Shown here: positions 1-12,740 of the stretch, piece after piece | Layout: every line of letters starts with the position of its first letter | Position numbering within the stretch: the stretch's first letter is position 1 | Source of the DNA: Amoebophrya sp. A120 | Lineage: Eukaryota > Sar > Dinophyceae > Syndiniales > Amoebophryaceae | NCBI GenBank assembly: GCA_905178155.1 | Contig: CAJINV010000012.1 | Location: 305,271-369,270 of the forward strand | DNA length: 64,000 bases | Direction of reading: 5' to 3' | Notes under the pieces: model-generated | Told to the model about the DNA's origin: nothing | Database searches by the model: none | Seen by the model: only the letters and a program-made list of their open reading frames with translations | Position numbers and translations under genes: made by a program

Positions 1-900
1 GTTGAAAGGCATAATCTTCTATTAAGGATTTTTGCTACTCCGCCTCGTGCTTTGCGTATTTTTTGCCTAGTTTGTCCATGTGTTTTTGCTCTTGTTTTTT
101 CTTTTGCGTATCTATGAATTCAAAAAAAACTGTTTTGCTTAAATGTTTTTCTCAAGTACAAGTAGCAGTGATCGCTCGCTCCGTCGACCGACGATCGTGT
201 TGATTTTTCTACTCAGTCCGGGATGCCCATGGCCGGCGCTGCATAGTCGTAGTCCGGGGCGGGGTGGTACGCGAAAGTGTGGAAATAAAGCTGCATTTGT
301 ACATCCAACAATGTTTGAGCTTGAATTTGGTGTTATCAAAACGGCCTGATTCCGTCGTTGAATCAATTTATCGCCCAAGTCACGCATTACAAACTCCCGA
401 TATTAGTTTTCCAACACGCATGACAAATGAGTTCATTTCCTTATCCGCCGAAAGTGGAGTAGTTTCCGCTCTGCAGGAACGCGCCGTAAAGTATTGCCAG
501 CATCGTTAGCAAAGGTATGAGCTTGTAAAAATCACTGTCATGCCTACTTTGTCGGAATCTTCGCATTCGCTTGTGCGCGTTCAGAAAATAAGTGCGGTGT
601 GAGAGCATTCATGCACTTTGTGTCTGCGAAAAAAATTCAGAAGATGTCTTTCTTGATCGTGAAGGCTACGTTTCTGCATGACAAACTCGTAAGTTTATGT
701 TTTGCCACAAAGGAGGACACCGGGTAACAGTGACAGAAAGAACGCCTAGGTTTCTGGTGCATAATCACGACTATCACCGCTGCTGCGTCCCACATGAGGA
801 TGCTCCACCTGTTTTTTTTGCAGTCTGACTTTGCTGGTTCCAAAACTACAACTAGCGTAGAATTTGTCATGCATATAATTCTCCAGGGGTAGAGGATCGG
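1..900. other. no supported gene
   Basis: Short frames on both strands only. Two GCATGACAAA-type motifs occur (about 676 and 866), as in the introners, but no paired ends or duplicated target could be found. Confidence 0.4.
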
Positions 901-939
901 GTAGATTTGTCATGCAGATCCAGATGATATGCAAAAAAG

Positions 940-2420
940 GAAAAACCAAAAGTACATGACTCCATCCTGGACAAAGCCCTGCTCTGCCGCGCTGCCCGAA
1001 TACGCGGAAACAAAATTCTTCTTCTTCTGGATCTGCTTGGTGGTTTTCTCCAGCGCAGCCAGCTTTGACATGAGGTCGGCCTTTTCTCGCTCGGATTTGT
1101 GGACCTCCTTTTTCAGGCGTTCGACCTGTGAAAGTTTTTTTGGACGTCGTGCATCAGCATCACAAGTTTTGACTTTTAGACTCGGCCCTGCTCATGCAGC
1201 CGATGTTGCATCATAATAGATTTTTGTGTATTGGTGTTTCGCATAGATCATGAACACAGACCTCCAGAGAAACAAAATCATACCACTATTATCGCCTCCT
1301 TTGTTGTTTCGGATTCGTGTTTCTGCCTCAGGCGACTCAGTTCCTCTTCAAACGCCAAGGAAAATTCTCGTTCCAGGTTTTGTATGCGTTCGCGCTCGTT
1401 GACCAACTCCACTCGCATCTTTTCAAACAGAATAGAATGGAAAAAACGTCGAATCCAACCACGCTTGTATTCAGTCGCAGTTTGTCATGCAGATCATGCA
1501 AGAAATAAAGTCGTCTGCAAAAAAATGAACATAGAAAGGAAGACCATGCGGCTGCAGCTCTCCGTGGCACGAATTGCTTACACAACAGGAAGAACATGAC
1601 AAGATTAAAACAGTGAGACATCCACCTGCTGAGTCATGGCATATGACAAGCATAAGTTGATTCGAAATGTCCCTTGTTTCATACTCTGTGCCGCTAGTCG
1701 TTGTGTTTCGAGGGACCGCAACCGTTCGGACTCCTTGAGCTCCGTTCGAAGCTTGGTGCACTGGTTTTCCACCTAGAAGTAAAAAAAGAGACGATTGATT
1801 TTTTGCGGACCAAAAGAGTTCAGGTGCCCTCTAAAAGTGCCGAAATAAAGCAGAATCTTCAGAAACACTATATCGTTCGTCCACATCCCAGACTCCATCT
1901 GCGATGCATACGCTCGGCGTCCTCGCTACATGGCATGCGAGACCCTAACTGTGATGATAAAAAGGAAAGATCCACTTATCCTATACCACTATCCTGGCCT
2001 CATTGTGCTGAGAAGCGTACTGGGCGGCCTCGCGCCAAGCCTTTTCGAAGGCAACTGCGTCACTGCGGGTCATGTTGCCGAAGGCGATCCGGAGAAAGTT
2101 GTGTAGATTTATGTGGTCTCTTCTTCCCGGAAGTGTTCTCCTAGAGTCACTGTACGTCTACATTGACGTTTCGTCCGATTCGGCTTACAACTGTGATTCC
2201 CGCCCGCTGCTTGCAAAATTTGAGAAATGGTTGGTGCGACGTCCACCAGCGGTTCCGGTTTCTATCTGCGCGAACGATATTTTTTCTTCACCAGCGTGGT
2301 CTCCTGGTAACCGCCGAAGACGCGTAAGAACAGGGACTGCACTGTCCTCTTCACCTTGTTCACCCCGGCCTCTCGCAGCGGAGTCAAAAATCTTGACGAT
2401 CTTGGTCTTGCTCCAGAAGG
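940..2420 (-). CDS. coiled-coil protein, several exons (partial model)
   Basis: Unrecognised protein assembled from short minus-strand exons. Reading 5' to 3' on that strand, open segments lie near 2420-2280 (LTPLREAGVNKVKRTVQ), 2141-1996 (FLRIAFGNMTRSDAVAFEKA), 1772-1690 (VENQCTKLRTELKESERLRS), 1440-1325 (RVELVNERERIQNLEREFS) and 1125-940 (QVERLKKEVHKSEREKADLM). The last three have heptad-like Leu/Glu/Lys/Arg spacing typical of coiled coils. Acceptor-like AG sites precede several of them (CTTCTAG at about 1772, TTTCACAG at about 1126). Exon ends, the start codon and the stop were not fixed. A structural or cytoskeletal role would be a guess from the coiled coil alone. No introner was delimited inside it, although the TTTGTCATGC motif occurs near 870 and 1490. 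Confidence 0.5.
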
Positions 2421-2719
2421 AGGACCTCGCGTTGCAAATCGCAGGCCAAGTGGACGTCGATGATTGGCTGCTGCTGTACGAGGACGACGTGACCAAACAA
2501 GCTATTGGGGTGAAGTCACGCGTCGATGAAGCTCCAACAGCAAGCCAGAACCCGCCGCAGCTGTCGCGACTCGTGCAGCGGAGCTGGCGCTGGTGCCGGC
2601 CGACCGCAGGGAAAACAAAGGAGCTTCGTTCAGGCTCTACTGGAATATGAAACTACACCACTCAGGTCGCGCCAGTTGTTTTCCCGCTTTGTAGCTCTAT
2701 CAGTCGTGGCAAATTAGAG

Positions 2720-5287
2720 ACACCCGCAGCTGCACCGGTGAAATCATGTTGGTTGTTCCTTGTAGTTTGTCTTTGTAGTTCTTCTTCTCGTTGAAAAAAA
2801 CCAGTTATTGAAACCAAAGTAGTCTGATCGTAGTTTTTGTTGCCTTCGCAATTCTATTCACTGTCCACCACCTACCGAGTCGCGTCGACCGAAAAGTATC
2901 GATTCCCATATAAGGTAGGGACTTGGAACGACCACTAGATGAAAGATGAAATCCGGCACAACATCCTAAGAACCATAGAGCGTTGGTTTACAAAAATTTA
3001 AACTGCATGGAGCACTTCTTTCTACGCATGAAGTTTCAATGTGGTGGCATACGACAGACACGACCCTGCTTGTGCTTGTTCTTGGTGAGCGAAGGAAACG
3101 AAGAAGGATCGCTTTTTTTGTTCGTTCCATCAAAAGTGAGTGCAGCGTTCGCATATTTACTACATCGTGATGATCTTTCGTGTCCTCACCGCAAATAGGA
3201 AACACTAAGATGAATAACGCAAACATCAAAAGTAGAATCGAGAGAAGAAAGGGGCACTAAATGGATCAATGACGACCCAGATGTTGACTTTGATCTTGAA
3301 GGAAGTAATGGTGCCGCTCAAACTCTACGAACGACCCAAAAGGCTGGAAAATAGTTTTGAATTTCCAGAGAAGGACGCAGCTGGCGCTGCCGGTGATGGG
3401 CGCAATACCAGTGACGGTACGACGGCACCTCAACTCACCACATCTTTTACGCTCAGTGTGAATACTTTTACTTGCGTTCAGTTGTAAAAACAATACTGCT
3501 ACCAACAACAATCGCACCTCCAGAAGCTGCTCCACATGTTCTTGCAGTTGTCGCGATCTCGTGCTGCTAAAACGAACACACAAAGCTCGCATGTGCATGT
3601 GGTGGGGCTAGAAGATAGGGAGCTGCTTCTTACATGGATTCGTTCCCCGGGCGGGTCGGCTGACTTCCGGCTCCGTGCATCATGCACGAGAGCAATTATA
3701 GACGACACGCGATCCATCTATATCTGCAGGGATCACTGCCCTCGCCCTGACTTCTCTGGATTCGGGTTGTATCGGTACCTATGAAACCGAATACGATATA
3801 TTCGCCGCAGCCATGTTGATAAATGGCGGCACTGGTAGAAAGATAGATTTTATGATTTAAATTGATGGCGCCTCCTCTGGTGCTCTACCTACGAACACTA
3901 CCACCCCACCTTCTTGCCCTTGGTCTTCGTCTTCTCTCTCAGAGGCGCTATAAATCAACTCTAGATGAAATGCAAAGCCCCGCTTCTCTCAGTTCTGTCA
4001 GAGACACCCAAATAACCGACTGCGCTGCCCTCCGCTCTGCCCGCGTCCTCAATCATGGCGCGACTAAGTAGGCAACGCTCCACCCCGCATAGCCACATAG
4101 TGGCCCACTAGGAACAAGACCCGGAACTGGGGAGGCCGCTTCGCCTGGGGTGTTGCGCATACTCGTGCGTGCGAAAATCAAAGAAAGTGGAGGAATTTGG
4201 ATGATCTTTTCAGCGTCCGACGAACCATAGACCGAACCAGACGGCCTGCTGGCTCGCTTTTGCCTTCGCCCGGCTGCGCCGCCCGGAATAAACGAAGAAC
4301 ACGCGCGCCACCATACTGAAGAGCGCCCACACGCCTCCGCCGGGCTTCCAAGGGGGGCCTTCCTACCCAAACACGGGGGGAGGACGGGGCCACCAATCCC
4401 ACACACACGAGGGCCGGCCCCGAGGAAATTTACGCCGGCGCCGGCGGCAGCATACGGACAAAACCGGACTGGCTTCCAGCCCCGGGCAAGGGCCCCCAAG
4501 ATCACGGGGGCCCCACGAGCGAAGGCGGGCGCGGAAGCACGCGCGCGCTTTATCGTCAAACCAAGCGAGGCACGGCCTTCGGGCCGAAGGGTGGCGGCCC
4601 AAGGGCTCCACAACCAGGCCGACCAGCAGCCGGGGGCACTTTAAAAAAGTAAGCGGGTGCGCGCGCGGCCGGGTCCTTGGGTTCGAAGTGATCGCCAGCG
4701 GCAACGCCAGAAAACATCAATATCATGTTGACCCCCGTGATGAAATGCAGGGGCGCGCAGCCCCCCCCCTAGCCCCACCGCATTCTTTGCCAGGCGGGGA
4801 GCTGGACGCCACGCGGCGCCCATCCAACCAAATTGCGCCCAAAGGCCCGCCGGCACGTAGGGCGCAACACGGCAGAAGGGGCGCGCGCCTCTGGCCTCGC
4901 CGATGCGGGGGGCATGTGGGTGCGGCGCCCGAAAGGCGGGCCCTTAGCCCAGGACATTTGTCCCCGCGCGCTCTCGCCGCCCCCTCAAGAAGCACGAAGA
5001 GCGCGAATGCTCGACGAGCAGAAGAAAGAATAACAAGAGTGCTCGCGTCAACATTTCGTGTCGCCCTCCTTCACTCATTTTTCGCACACCTTCACCCATT
5101 ATTTCTCGGATTTCTTATGAGACTCCGGATTTGTTGTCGCTCTGCTTCACTCATTTTGCGCAATCATTGCTGAAAATCAGACTCAACAGCCGGAACCCCT
5201 TCCCTACATGGAGTATGGTGCTCTTTCGTCCAGCCAGATTCAGCTCTCAGAGTAGAAGTTGCGCGCTTTTTATTCAATTGAATTCGT
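2720..5287. other. intergenic stretch including a GC-rich island
   Basis: 2720-4070 is mixed-composition DNA with no convincing exon. 4080-5030 is a GC-rich island. 5030-5287 is ordinary spacer before the methyltransferase stop codon. Confidence 0.5.
4080..5030. other. GC-rich island 1
   Basis: Runs of G and C with frames open on both strands at once, as expected from composition alone. No conserved protein motif is visible. Not treated as coding. Confidence 0.6.
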
Positions 5288-8253
5288 CTACGTCTTTTTC
5301 TTTATCACAAGATGGTAGTATGCACCCAGAGATCTCCTTTCTTGGTACACGATTTCGTAATTAGCAATAAGAATAATCTTTTCCTTGTTTTCTTGCTGTG
5401 GTTCAGTGTCCTGTAGTTGCCTATCAGCACCCTTTTGTTCAACATCACCAGTAGGTCCCACCTTCGTAAAATCCTCACTAATAGTGGAATCATCTGCAAG
5501 CCCCCTGCAAGAAGGTGTTGACGTAGAAGTCACAATTTCCTCCCCGACTTCTACCACTCCCCTCCCCAGCGCCTTTCGCACCAGTCCAAACATGTCGATC
5601 GTGCTGTCGCACCCGCATTCGTGGAAATTTTTCTCCCAAAACTTCTCTTGAGCGTACTGGACCAGTTTGTAGTCGGCAATCCCGTGCTCGGACAAAATCA
5701 ACCGTCCCGTTTCCGGTTTCAATACGCGGAACATTTCTTGCACCGCCTTCTCCGGGTTGTCGTAGCTGCACAGGCCCAGAACGTCTACCACGGTGTCGAA
5801 TTCGCTATCCAGAAGGAGCAAGGGTCTGCTTCCAAGAACCATGTGAAGTCTAACTCACTTTTGCATGCATTCATGCTGCACAGGTTCTTGTGCCAACCCC
5901 AATCGTAATTTGACAGGATGAAGAAGGAGGTTTTACACATTCGAGGGTCTAGTGGTCAGTAGAGACAAATCAAGCTTGATTACTGACACTGAGTCAATGT
6001 CGTTTCAGTACATTTGCAAGAATAAACTATCAATTGCACCAAAATTGCGACAGTCTCTGCAACATCACAAAGTCGACATGATTTCATGGACGCAGAAATT
6101 TACGTGGCGTAACTGTCGGTCCAGGCCTGTTATGAACCGCAACAATATGATCCTCGCGTTGTACTCATCGCAATATTGTTGCATGACAAATCTTGGCTCT
6201 TATCTGAATCGGCATGACAACTTGCAGTTATTCCGAAAATTTGTCATGCAATTCACGCTAGGGTACTGGTAGTGCGAGGACACTTGAGCTTTTGCAATGC
6301 ATATGTGTGGTAGGTGTTCTGCGTCGGCGGTCTGTAGCTTCAAATGAATCTTCGAGGTGTCCGACTTGCTCGCATGGTGCGGATCTGTACTAGCGCCGCA
6401 GCTTCCATTTTTACTGGAAGACGATCTGGAGGCTATTCTTGGAGCGGAAGTGATATTTGTTTTTCTCGCCTGCTCCTGCCCTAGACCCCCATCCTCGCTT
6501 TCCTTATCCGTCCTTTTCGGTTTCCCAACTCCCACTGCGAACGCCTGCAACTGAACGGCCCGCATGTACGCGCGTCTCAACATTTCCTTCGAACTGTCGA
6601 CCAGCGTAATGGCTGTGATCTTGTTGTCGCATTGTTCGTCAGGGTTATCGACTGCAAAAGTATCGATATCGTGCTCGGTCGTAGCAATCGCATTCCTTGC
6701 ACGACAAATGCGCTTTGATGTTGCCTGCTGAATCTCCATGACAGGTGCCAACTTTCCTTCTGGAAAAATTTGTGATGCAGCTGCTAAGACTGATCCGACA
6801 ACGACTACGATGATTTTGCAGTGCATAAGCGTAATAGCCCAACCATTTTCCCGTGCCGCCGGCGACCTCCAGAACGTGTCCATGAGCGCGAGTGTCACTG
6901 TTGAAAAGGGAATAACTCCAGGAGGTTTCAAGACTAACAATCTATGGCGCAGTTGTGATGCGCAACTTGTTGGTTTCGCTTTCGCTTGATGAAAGATCAG
7001 GTAGGAAATGAAATAGAGATCGCTACGCTGGAGCGAACTGCGCCGCGTGGAGGTCTGATGAAAGTCATATCAAGTGTATGTATTTTTTTGCATGAAATAC
7101 TTGCTGCTCGCTCTGCTGAGCGTATCCCGTTATTCGTGTACAGGACGAGGACAACGAGAAACAACTTGTTCTATTCCGAAGTTATATGAAAGTAGTTCTC
7201 TTCCACCGCATAAAATTTCCGTACCAGGTGCACGTGGCCTTTCGCTACCCGTCTGTGCGCCCAAGCCGTGCTCGCGTCATACCCAGACGCGGTTGCTTCG
7301 TCGCACCAGAAATGTTTTCTGTGCAGGTGAGAGGTTGATGGCGTCCGCGTAGGACGAGTGGGCTGGCCGTGTTGATGTTCCGCAATACAACTGGAGCTTG
7401 TAGCTGTTCCACCACTCGGCTTACTGTTCCTTGAAAATGAACTATCCCCATTCACTTTTTGCATGACAAAAACAGAAGTCGCTTCATCTTTTGCATGACA
7501 AATTGGATCATGGGGATGGTTAATTTTCAGGAAATACGGCTGCGTCTCCTCGTCTACTTGTTCCTTGCCGTTGACAGAGTCTCGAGGCGTTGACGACGAC
7601 CTTATCTTGCCATCATATTCTAGTACACCTGTCACAACAGGTTGTGCTGGAGGTCCTCGCTGGGAACAAGATGTAGTTGGAGCTTCCGCACCAGAGCCGC
7701 GTGCCGCGTCACAAAACCGCACTATCTTGTCGACGAGGGTCGTTTCTTCGCCGCGTTGGCTCCCTGCTTGCTGATTTTCATTACCGGTTCGAGTTGTTCT
7801 TGTTTCGCGATCTTCGTGCAGCTCCTCGTGGTCTGATAGTGATACCCGTTCTGATCCACACTCTGCGGTCGAAGCAGCTACATCATGATGTGTCGTATTT
7901 CGTATCGAACGAGGGTGAGAAGAGACGAAGCTGCGCGCTGGAGGCTCTGTCGTGATTTCAACTTGACCACGTGAAGTTGTTGTAATATTGCGACAGAAAG
8001 GTTGTGGACCTTCGCAGGAGTGTCGTGTTTTGGTTTCCTTCTCCTGCGCATGGTTCACGTCCTCTGGGGTTTTTTGATCCGCGCAACCACTTAGCTGATG
8101 TTCTTGCTTGTTCCACGTCCACCCACAGCCGGTAGAAGAAGTTCCAGACGCGGAAGAGAAGACATACACAATTCTGGCCACAACTGCAGTCCCCAATGCG
8201 CAAATCGCAGGCGTGGGGAGCGAGCCGGCATTGCGGAAGAGAAAAGTCGCCAT
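5288..8253 (-). CDS. SAM-dependent methyltransferase, Oms1/type-11-like, with N-terminal membrane segment
   Basis: Probable class I methyltransferase. The start at 8253 gives an N-terminus with a hydrophobic stretch (ICALGTAVVARIVYVF), either a membrane anchor or a targeting peptide. A long Ser/Thr/Glu-rich linker follows (about 8150-7540). SAM-binding motif I is read near 6870-6828 as HVLEVAGGTGKWLGYY. After removal of the introner at 6646-6827 the frame continues into DEQCDNKITAITLVDSSKEM, which is motif II with the acidic residue that binds the ribose. The last exon (about 5830-5288) holds FDTVVDVLGLCSYDNPEKAV and FRVLKPETGRLILSEHG, the post-motif region typical of the family. The sequence resembles yeast Oms1-like proteins, which are mitochondrial inner-membrane proteins; substrate and location are inferred. 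Exon links at 7430-7170, 7170-6960 and 6300-5830 are not resolved. Confidence 0.8.
6131..6303. mobile_element. introner 1 (unassigned family)
   Basis: Begins TATGAACCGCAACAAT and ends with the partial reverse complement ATTGCAATGCATA-like end TTTTGCAATGCATA. Flanks CCTGT / TGTGT are a poor duplicate. Removing element plus 5 bp gives LPH|TWTD in the methyltransferase. Contains GCATGACAAAT and TTTGTCATGC. Confidence 0.6.
6646..6827. mobile_element. introner 2 (AAAAGTATCG-like family)
   Basis: Starts TATCGACTGCAAAAG and ends TTTTGCAGTGCATA; flanks AGGGT / AGCGT. Removal restores GYYA|DEQCDN between motifs I and II of the methyltransferase. Confidence 0.88.
7427..7534. mobile_element. introner 3 (ATCCCCAT family)
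   Basis: TTCCTTGAAAATGAACTATC ... with inverted end GGTTAATTTTCAGGAAA; flanks TACTG / TACGG. Two GCATGACAAA motifs inside. A GT-AG reading one base off the 5-bp rule keeps one downstream frame open (QP|KPSGG); the correct junction is unresolved. Confidence 0.65.
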
Positions 8254-8769
8254 TCGGAGGTGGCAATTGACCGGTCGGCAACATCAAAATAATTGGGCAG
8301 CAGACCACTGTGGGAGTTCGAGCTGTGCACAACTTTTTAACCACGCCCAACTCTTAGACAGCAAAGATCACTCTCATCCGGTGGTTACCTTATCAGAGCA
8401 ATATCGCTTTCCACAGGACATTTTAAACCTTTTCGTCCTCGAAATACAAAAATCGCCGCCTGCGCAAGGTCCATTAACTCTGTCTGTTTTTTATCTTTGC
8501 GCCCGGCCACGCGAGTTTGCGCGTCTTAAGTTGTAGAGCTGCGTCAACTGTTACGGAACCCCAAATCTTCTCTCATTCATTCTCCCCCCGGACGCAGGTA
8601 CTATGGAGTGGCCGGCGACAAGGAAATGTCCTGACACTGCTGTATTCACATGTGCTGAAGGGTACTCAGACAGGAGGGAGCAAACACCGAGAAATCCATA
8701 TACCGAATACACGAGGATGGAACACAGAATCGAGCGGGCTCCGACACCTTTCGGACAGAAATTGAGGAA

Positions 8770-9560
8770 ACAGGAGAAACAAAATCAAGCGCCACATCTC
8801 GCGTCCCCGGAGGGGCCGGGCGGGGAAGGGGGGCGCACAACATTGGCCCAGGCGCGCGACAGAGCGAACGTGGGCCGGCGGGCCCTAATTGTATGCCACC
8901 CCCGCCCGCCAAAGTAGTGCCCAAACTTGGGCCATAGCGCAACACGTCCTTCCGAACTGGGGCGCGACGCGCGGACGGTATTACGTGCCTGGCCCCGCGC
9001 CTCCCCCCCCCCGCGCCTTGGCCAGAGAGCGAGGCGGACCCCAGGCGACCCCGCCCGCCGGACCGACCGCCCACAAGCGTAGGCCACCAGGAGCGGGGGG
9101 CAACGAACACACGAACGAACCAACCGGCCCCCCGGCGCACAGATACGGGAGAGCGGCGGGACTAACTGCCACACCGCGCGGGCGCCCAATTCTGGGCCCG
9201 CCGCCGGGCGGAGAAAATGAAGGGGGGGCGAATGGGTTCCGGCGTCACCGATGAGGCGCGCATTCCGCTGAGGCTCAAATCTCACGCCACCACCGGCCAA
9301 CCAGCCCCAGAACGCTCCCGCTGAGATCCCCCTGCGCCGAGTCGGGGCCGCCTCCTCTTGTTCCTCATTGGCGGAGCCCGGCCGCCCCGCTTTGGATGGG
9401 CGTTGCCCGGCCGGCGCCGAGAAGCTTGCGCCCTGGTCTTGACGCCCAGCGCAATCTATCACACGCCACGGCCTGTCCGGGGTTTCTCCCCGCGGTCTTT
9501 CTGATCTTGGGCGCGCCCATCCGTCAAACGGGAACGAAGGAGCCGCCTCGGGCTGCGGCT
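8770..9560. other. GC-rich island 2
   Basis: Long overlapping frames on both strands reflect composition only. Confidence 0.6.
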
Positions 9561-10402
9561 ACGTAACGAGCTGAAAGGACATTTTTTTGCGACCGCAATG
9601 CGGCCCTTGCTCGCTGCTGGGCTGTCACACGGTGTGCGGGCTAAAACATAGATTGGCATTGCGAGCGGTTGGCACTTTTCGGCCCCGTGTCACTCCGCAA
9701 TTCTCATTTCCACTCAACATGAAAAAGAATGAACAGCAGAGCTTCCCTGACTACACACACTACACACAAAACTCATCTCCATATTTCACAACAACTCTTC
9801 TTGCAGTTGCAGTTGGTGAACTTTATTTGCGCCTGCAGTTGCACACTCGACCTCCTCTCAAATGTCTTAGCGCAAGACACTCTCTCTTCACGTACATGAG
9901 GTCACGTCATCGAACCGGGCATGCCATGGGCCCGGCTAGGACATGCCATTGCCCGTCAGATTTTGAAAGAAAGCTGTCTTCCTGCTCATACACGTCAACG
10001 CCACCGGTGGTGCTTCCACATACGGAGAAGAGCGAATTTTTGGGTGGATTTCCCCCCTTACGCTTTTGGGCCGGAAAATTAATTTTTTTTTCAAAATTTT
10101 CAAATTTCCCTTTTTCCCCCGGCCGGGGGCGACATGGTCCAAAAGAGATGGGGTCCATTGAAAGGTGGCGGGAGGGTGGCGGAAATCTTGAAAGCAAGGC
10201 GCCTCCGACCACATCAGACCCAAAACAAATCCCACCCCAGATGACCTTGAGAAGGCAGACCGGCAACAGGCCTGAGGAAGGACAACTAGAAGAGAAAAAC
10301 TGGGCCCATGTTCCAAGCAGAGATCTTGCAAAGACCAGGATCACATCGCAACAAATAACATCATGAGGCCTGAGAAAGTGAGACAAGACACAAGATATCT
10401 GC

Positions 10403-10660
10403 TCGCGGAAAATTCCAGGAAAATTTCAGGAAAATTTCGAAAACGTCAAGAGGGCAACAAGAACATCGCCCGGAAAATTTCAGGAAAATTTCAGAAATCG
10501 GGCAAAACGCAAAATCGTTCCCGATTTTACAGTGTGGCCAGATTTCTGAAATTTTCCGGAGCCATTTTTGAGGTCCATTGAAATTTTCCGGAGAGGCCAT
10601 CGAAATTTTCCGTGGCCCTTTTGAAATTTTCCTGAAATTTTCCGGAGGCGAAATCCCGGA
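10403..10660. repeat. cluster of GGAAAATTTC motifs in both orientations
   Basis: About ten near-copies of GGAAAATTTC(A/C)GG or its reverse complement. Direct copies lie mostly on the left (10405-10500) and reversed copies on the right (10540-10650), so the region can fold into a large imperfect hairpin. One further copy lies near 10970. No coding sense. Confidence 0.8.
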
Positions 10661-11079
10661 AAAATCCGCACAAAGAAATGACGAAACCGGGGCCAATCCC
10701 AGAATACCAATCCCCGACCACCAAGAGAAGATGGGCCTCATACGAGAAGAGATGGGACGGAGCCAAGACAAGAACACCCCACATAAGATCGCCCCGCTGC
10801 CATTGCCTCCCAGCCGTGTCCCGATGTTCTCGGGCCACCACCCATGGCACCAACACGCCGGACAATAGCAACACACTCACCAAGAACCTCGGGCCATACA
10901 GGCGCACCAACAAAAGCGAAAAAAATTTTTTTCGGATTTTTTTGGATTTTATTTCCGGAGAAGTTAAATTTTCCGAAGCGTTTCCACTTAGGGCCAAAAT
11001 CCCACCAAGAATTTATTGCCCGAGCCGGCGATCTCTGCGGTGAGTCTTGTGCGCGGCACCGCGACAACCAAAACGAGCC

Positions 11080-11760
11080 AGAAATCGAGTCCGAAGCGGG
11101 GGTAGGCGCGCAGGGAAGGAGCGAAGTAACACGGGCCCCCCGGCAGCAGCCGCCACTTGCGCCCATAAAAGTCCCGCCCTACGCGGGCGGGGCGCCGGGG
11201 GCCGGTTGCAACGAGCGCCGGGCCCCCGATCGCGTGCCGGCGGGCCCGCCGGGCAGGCGGCCGGCCAAGGAACCCTGGGGACGGAGGGAGCGCGCCAAGA
11301 CCGGCAACACCCGGAGGGGGCGGGGGCGGCCGGGGGCCTCGCCCTCGCCTCCGCCGGCGGGAGGGCATGGCGCGCCCGCGGCAAGATACACACGGGCGAG
11401 AACCCGCGCCCGCCCAGGCGGTGCGTGCAAATGCCCGACGGGCGGGCTCGCTCGACTTTAGAGCAGCGGCGGGCCTGCGCGCATCCGCAGGAGCTCTGCG
11501 CCATCGACGGAAAAAAAGGAGCGCCGTCGCGATCATGGCCGGGATTGTATTCGCCAGCGCGTCTAGCTCCCTGCCGATCTGTGGTCTTCGCGCGGCAGAC
11601 TGTGCGCGCGAGATCCACCGCGCACCCTGCCGCCAGGCGCCGCGCCGGCATGGTCCACGCGCGGCGCCTGCCGCTAGGCGAGACTAACGAGGCCTGATCC
11701 GAAGCACCTGCGGCGCCGCGTCGGCCCCGACTGCTTACCAGGCGCGGCGTTTCCTCGCTT
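11080..11760. other. GC-rich island 3
   Basis: The most GC-rich part of the window. Ends with palindromic GCGCGGCGCCTGCCGC-like runs at 11630-11680. No coding motif. Confidence 0.6.
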
Positions 11761-12740
11761 CATAACAATAGTTGCAAAGAGCGTTCTTGCCACTGCCACA
11801 AGCATCTTTCTGATCTTCCACCTATTAGTAGTATGAAGGCCAATCTATTAATATCATTGCAGCATGAAATTGAAACAAAGGGAAAACGAAAAGCGTCAAC
11901 GATTTCAAAACTACACCAAAATCCCTCACACGATTGCACGCTCTCCAATTGTTTTTTTTCTTTTGATGGCCTGAATGAAACACACGCTAACTGAAACTGC
12001 TTTTATCCCTCAACAAGAGACACCAATGAGAGGCTGAGTTCATGACAACGCAGCCGCAGATATTACATGAATCGTCCGCAACGCTTGATATATCTGGGCA
12101 GTTACACACTGGTAGCTCTGACGCCTATGCACTGAGGTCCAGAATTTACATGAGCAACTCTCTACAGGTTGCAACCAGCTTTATGGTCATACTCTCGTCT
12201 CACGGTCGCTCAAGCTTATCACGTCATGCGCAGTCATTGTTTTTTCTCTCGTCATCGAGCCTGATCTTGATCATTCGTTTTTACCACAGCCCCGTTTTTC
12301 CGCTCACATATGTACTTGAGTGTGGATCGTCGGACAGACTGTTTCCAAAAAGAAAGGGCACAAGAGTCGTTCGTCCTCGGACTGCGCCGCGAAACCAAAT
12401 GTAGTAGCTCCATCGTCGCGACTTTCAACAAGAAATTGAAATTCGGTTCAAAGAACAGCAGGCTCGGACGCGAACGCGACCAAATGTTGGACGCTGTGTG
12501 TGAAGTATAGAGTGCATCTGACTTATTTTCGTGATGAAAGCTCCAGGCTCAGAAACGCTGTGCGTCTTCGGTGGAATAAGTTGCGGCTATTTTGTTCATG
12601 TTTTTGCAGTTCTAGAGCTGCTGCGCCGGGTGCAGCTCGTGCTTCTATTTTCAAATCTCATTTTCAAACGTGCGTCTGTGTATATCCATGGGTGGCGTTC
12701 AAGGTTTCTGGACTAGAGTCAAGCACTTCATTTATCATCA

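Larger units (their letters stand above)
8254..12740. other. gene-free stretch between methyltransferase and next gene
   Basis: Holds two GC-rich islands (8770-9560, 11080-11760), the GGAAAATTTC cluster (10400-10660) and ordinary AT-richer spacer (9700-10060, 11760-12740). No frame has a recognisable motif or exon-like context. Confidence 0.5.

Noticed and set aside
3269-3487. Plus-strand frame MTTQMLTLILKEVMVPLK
   Set aside because: 72 codons, no motif, the opposite strand is also open, and no other plus-strand gene is present.
8785-11700. Long frames at 8.8-9.5 and 10.8-11.7 kb
   Set aside because: Same reason: GC-driven open frames on both strands.
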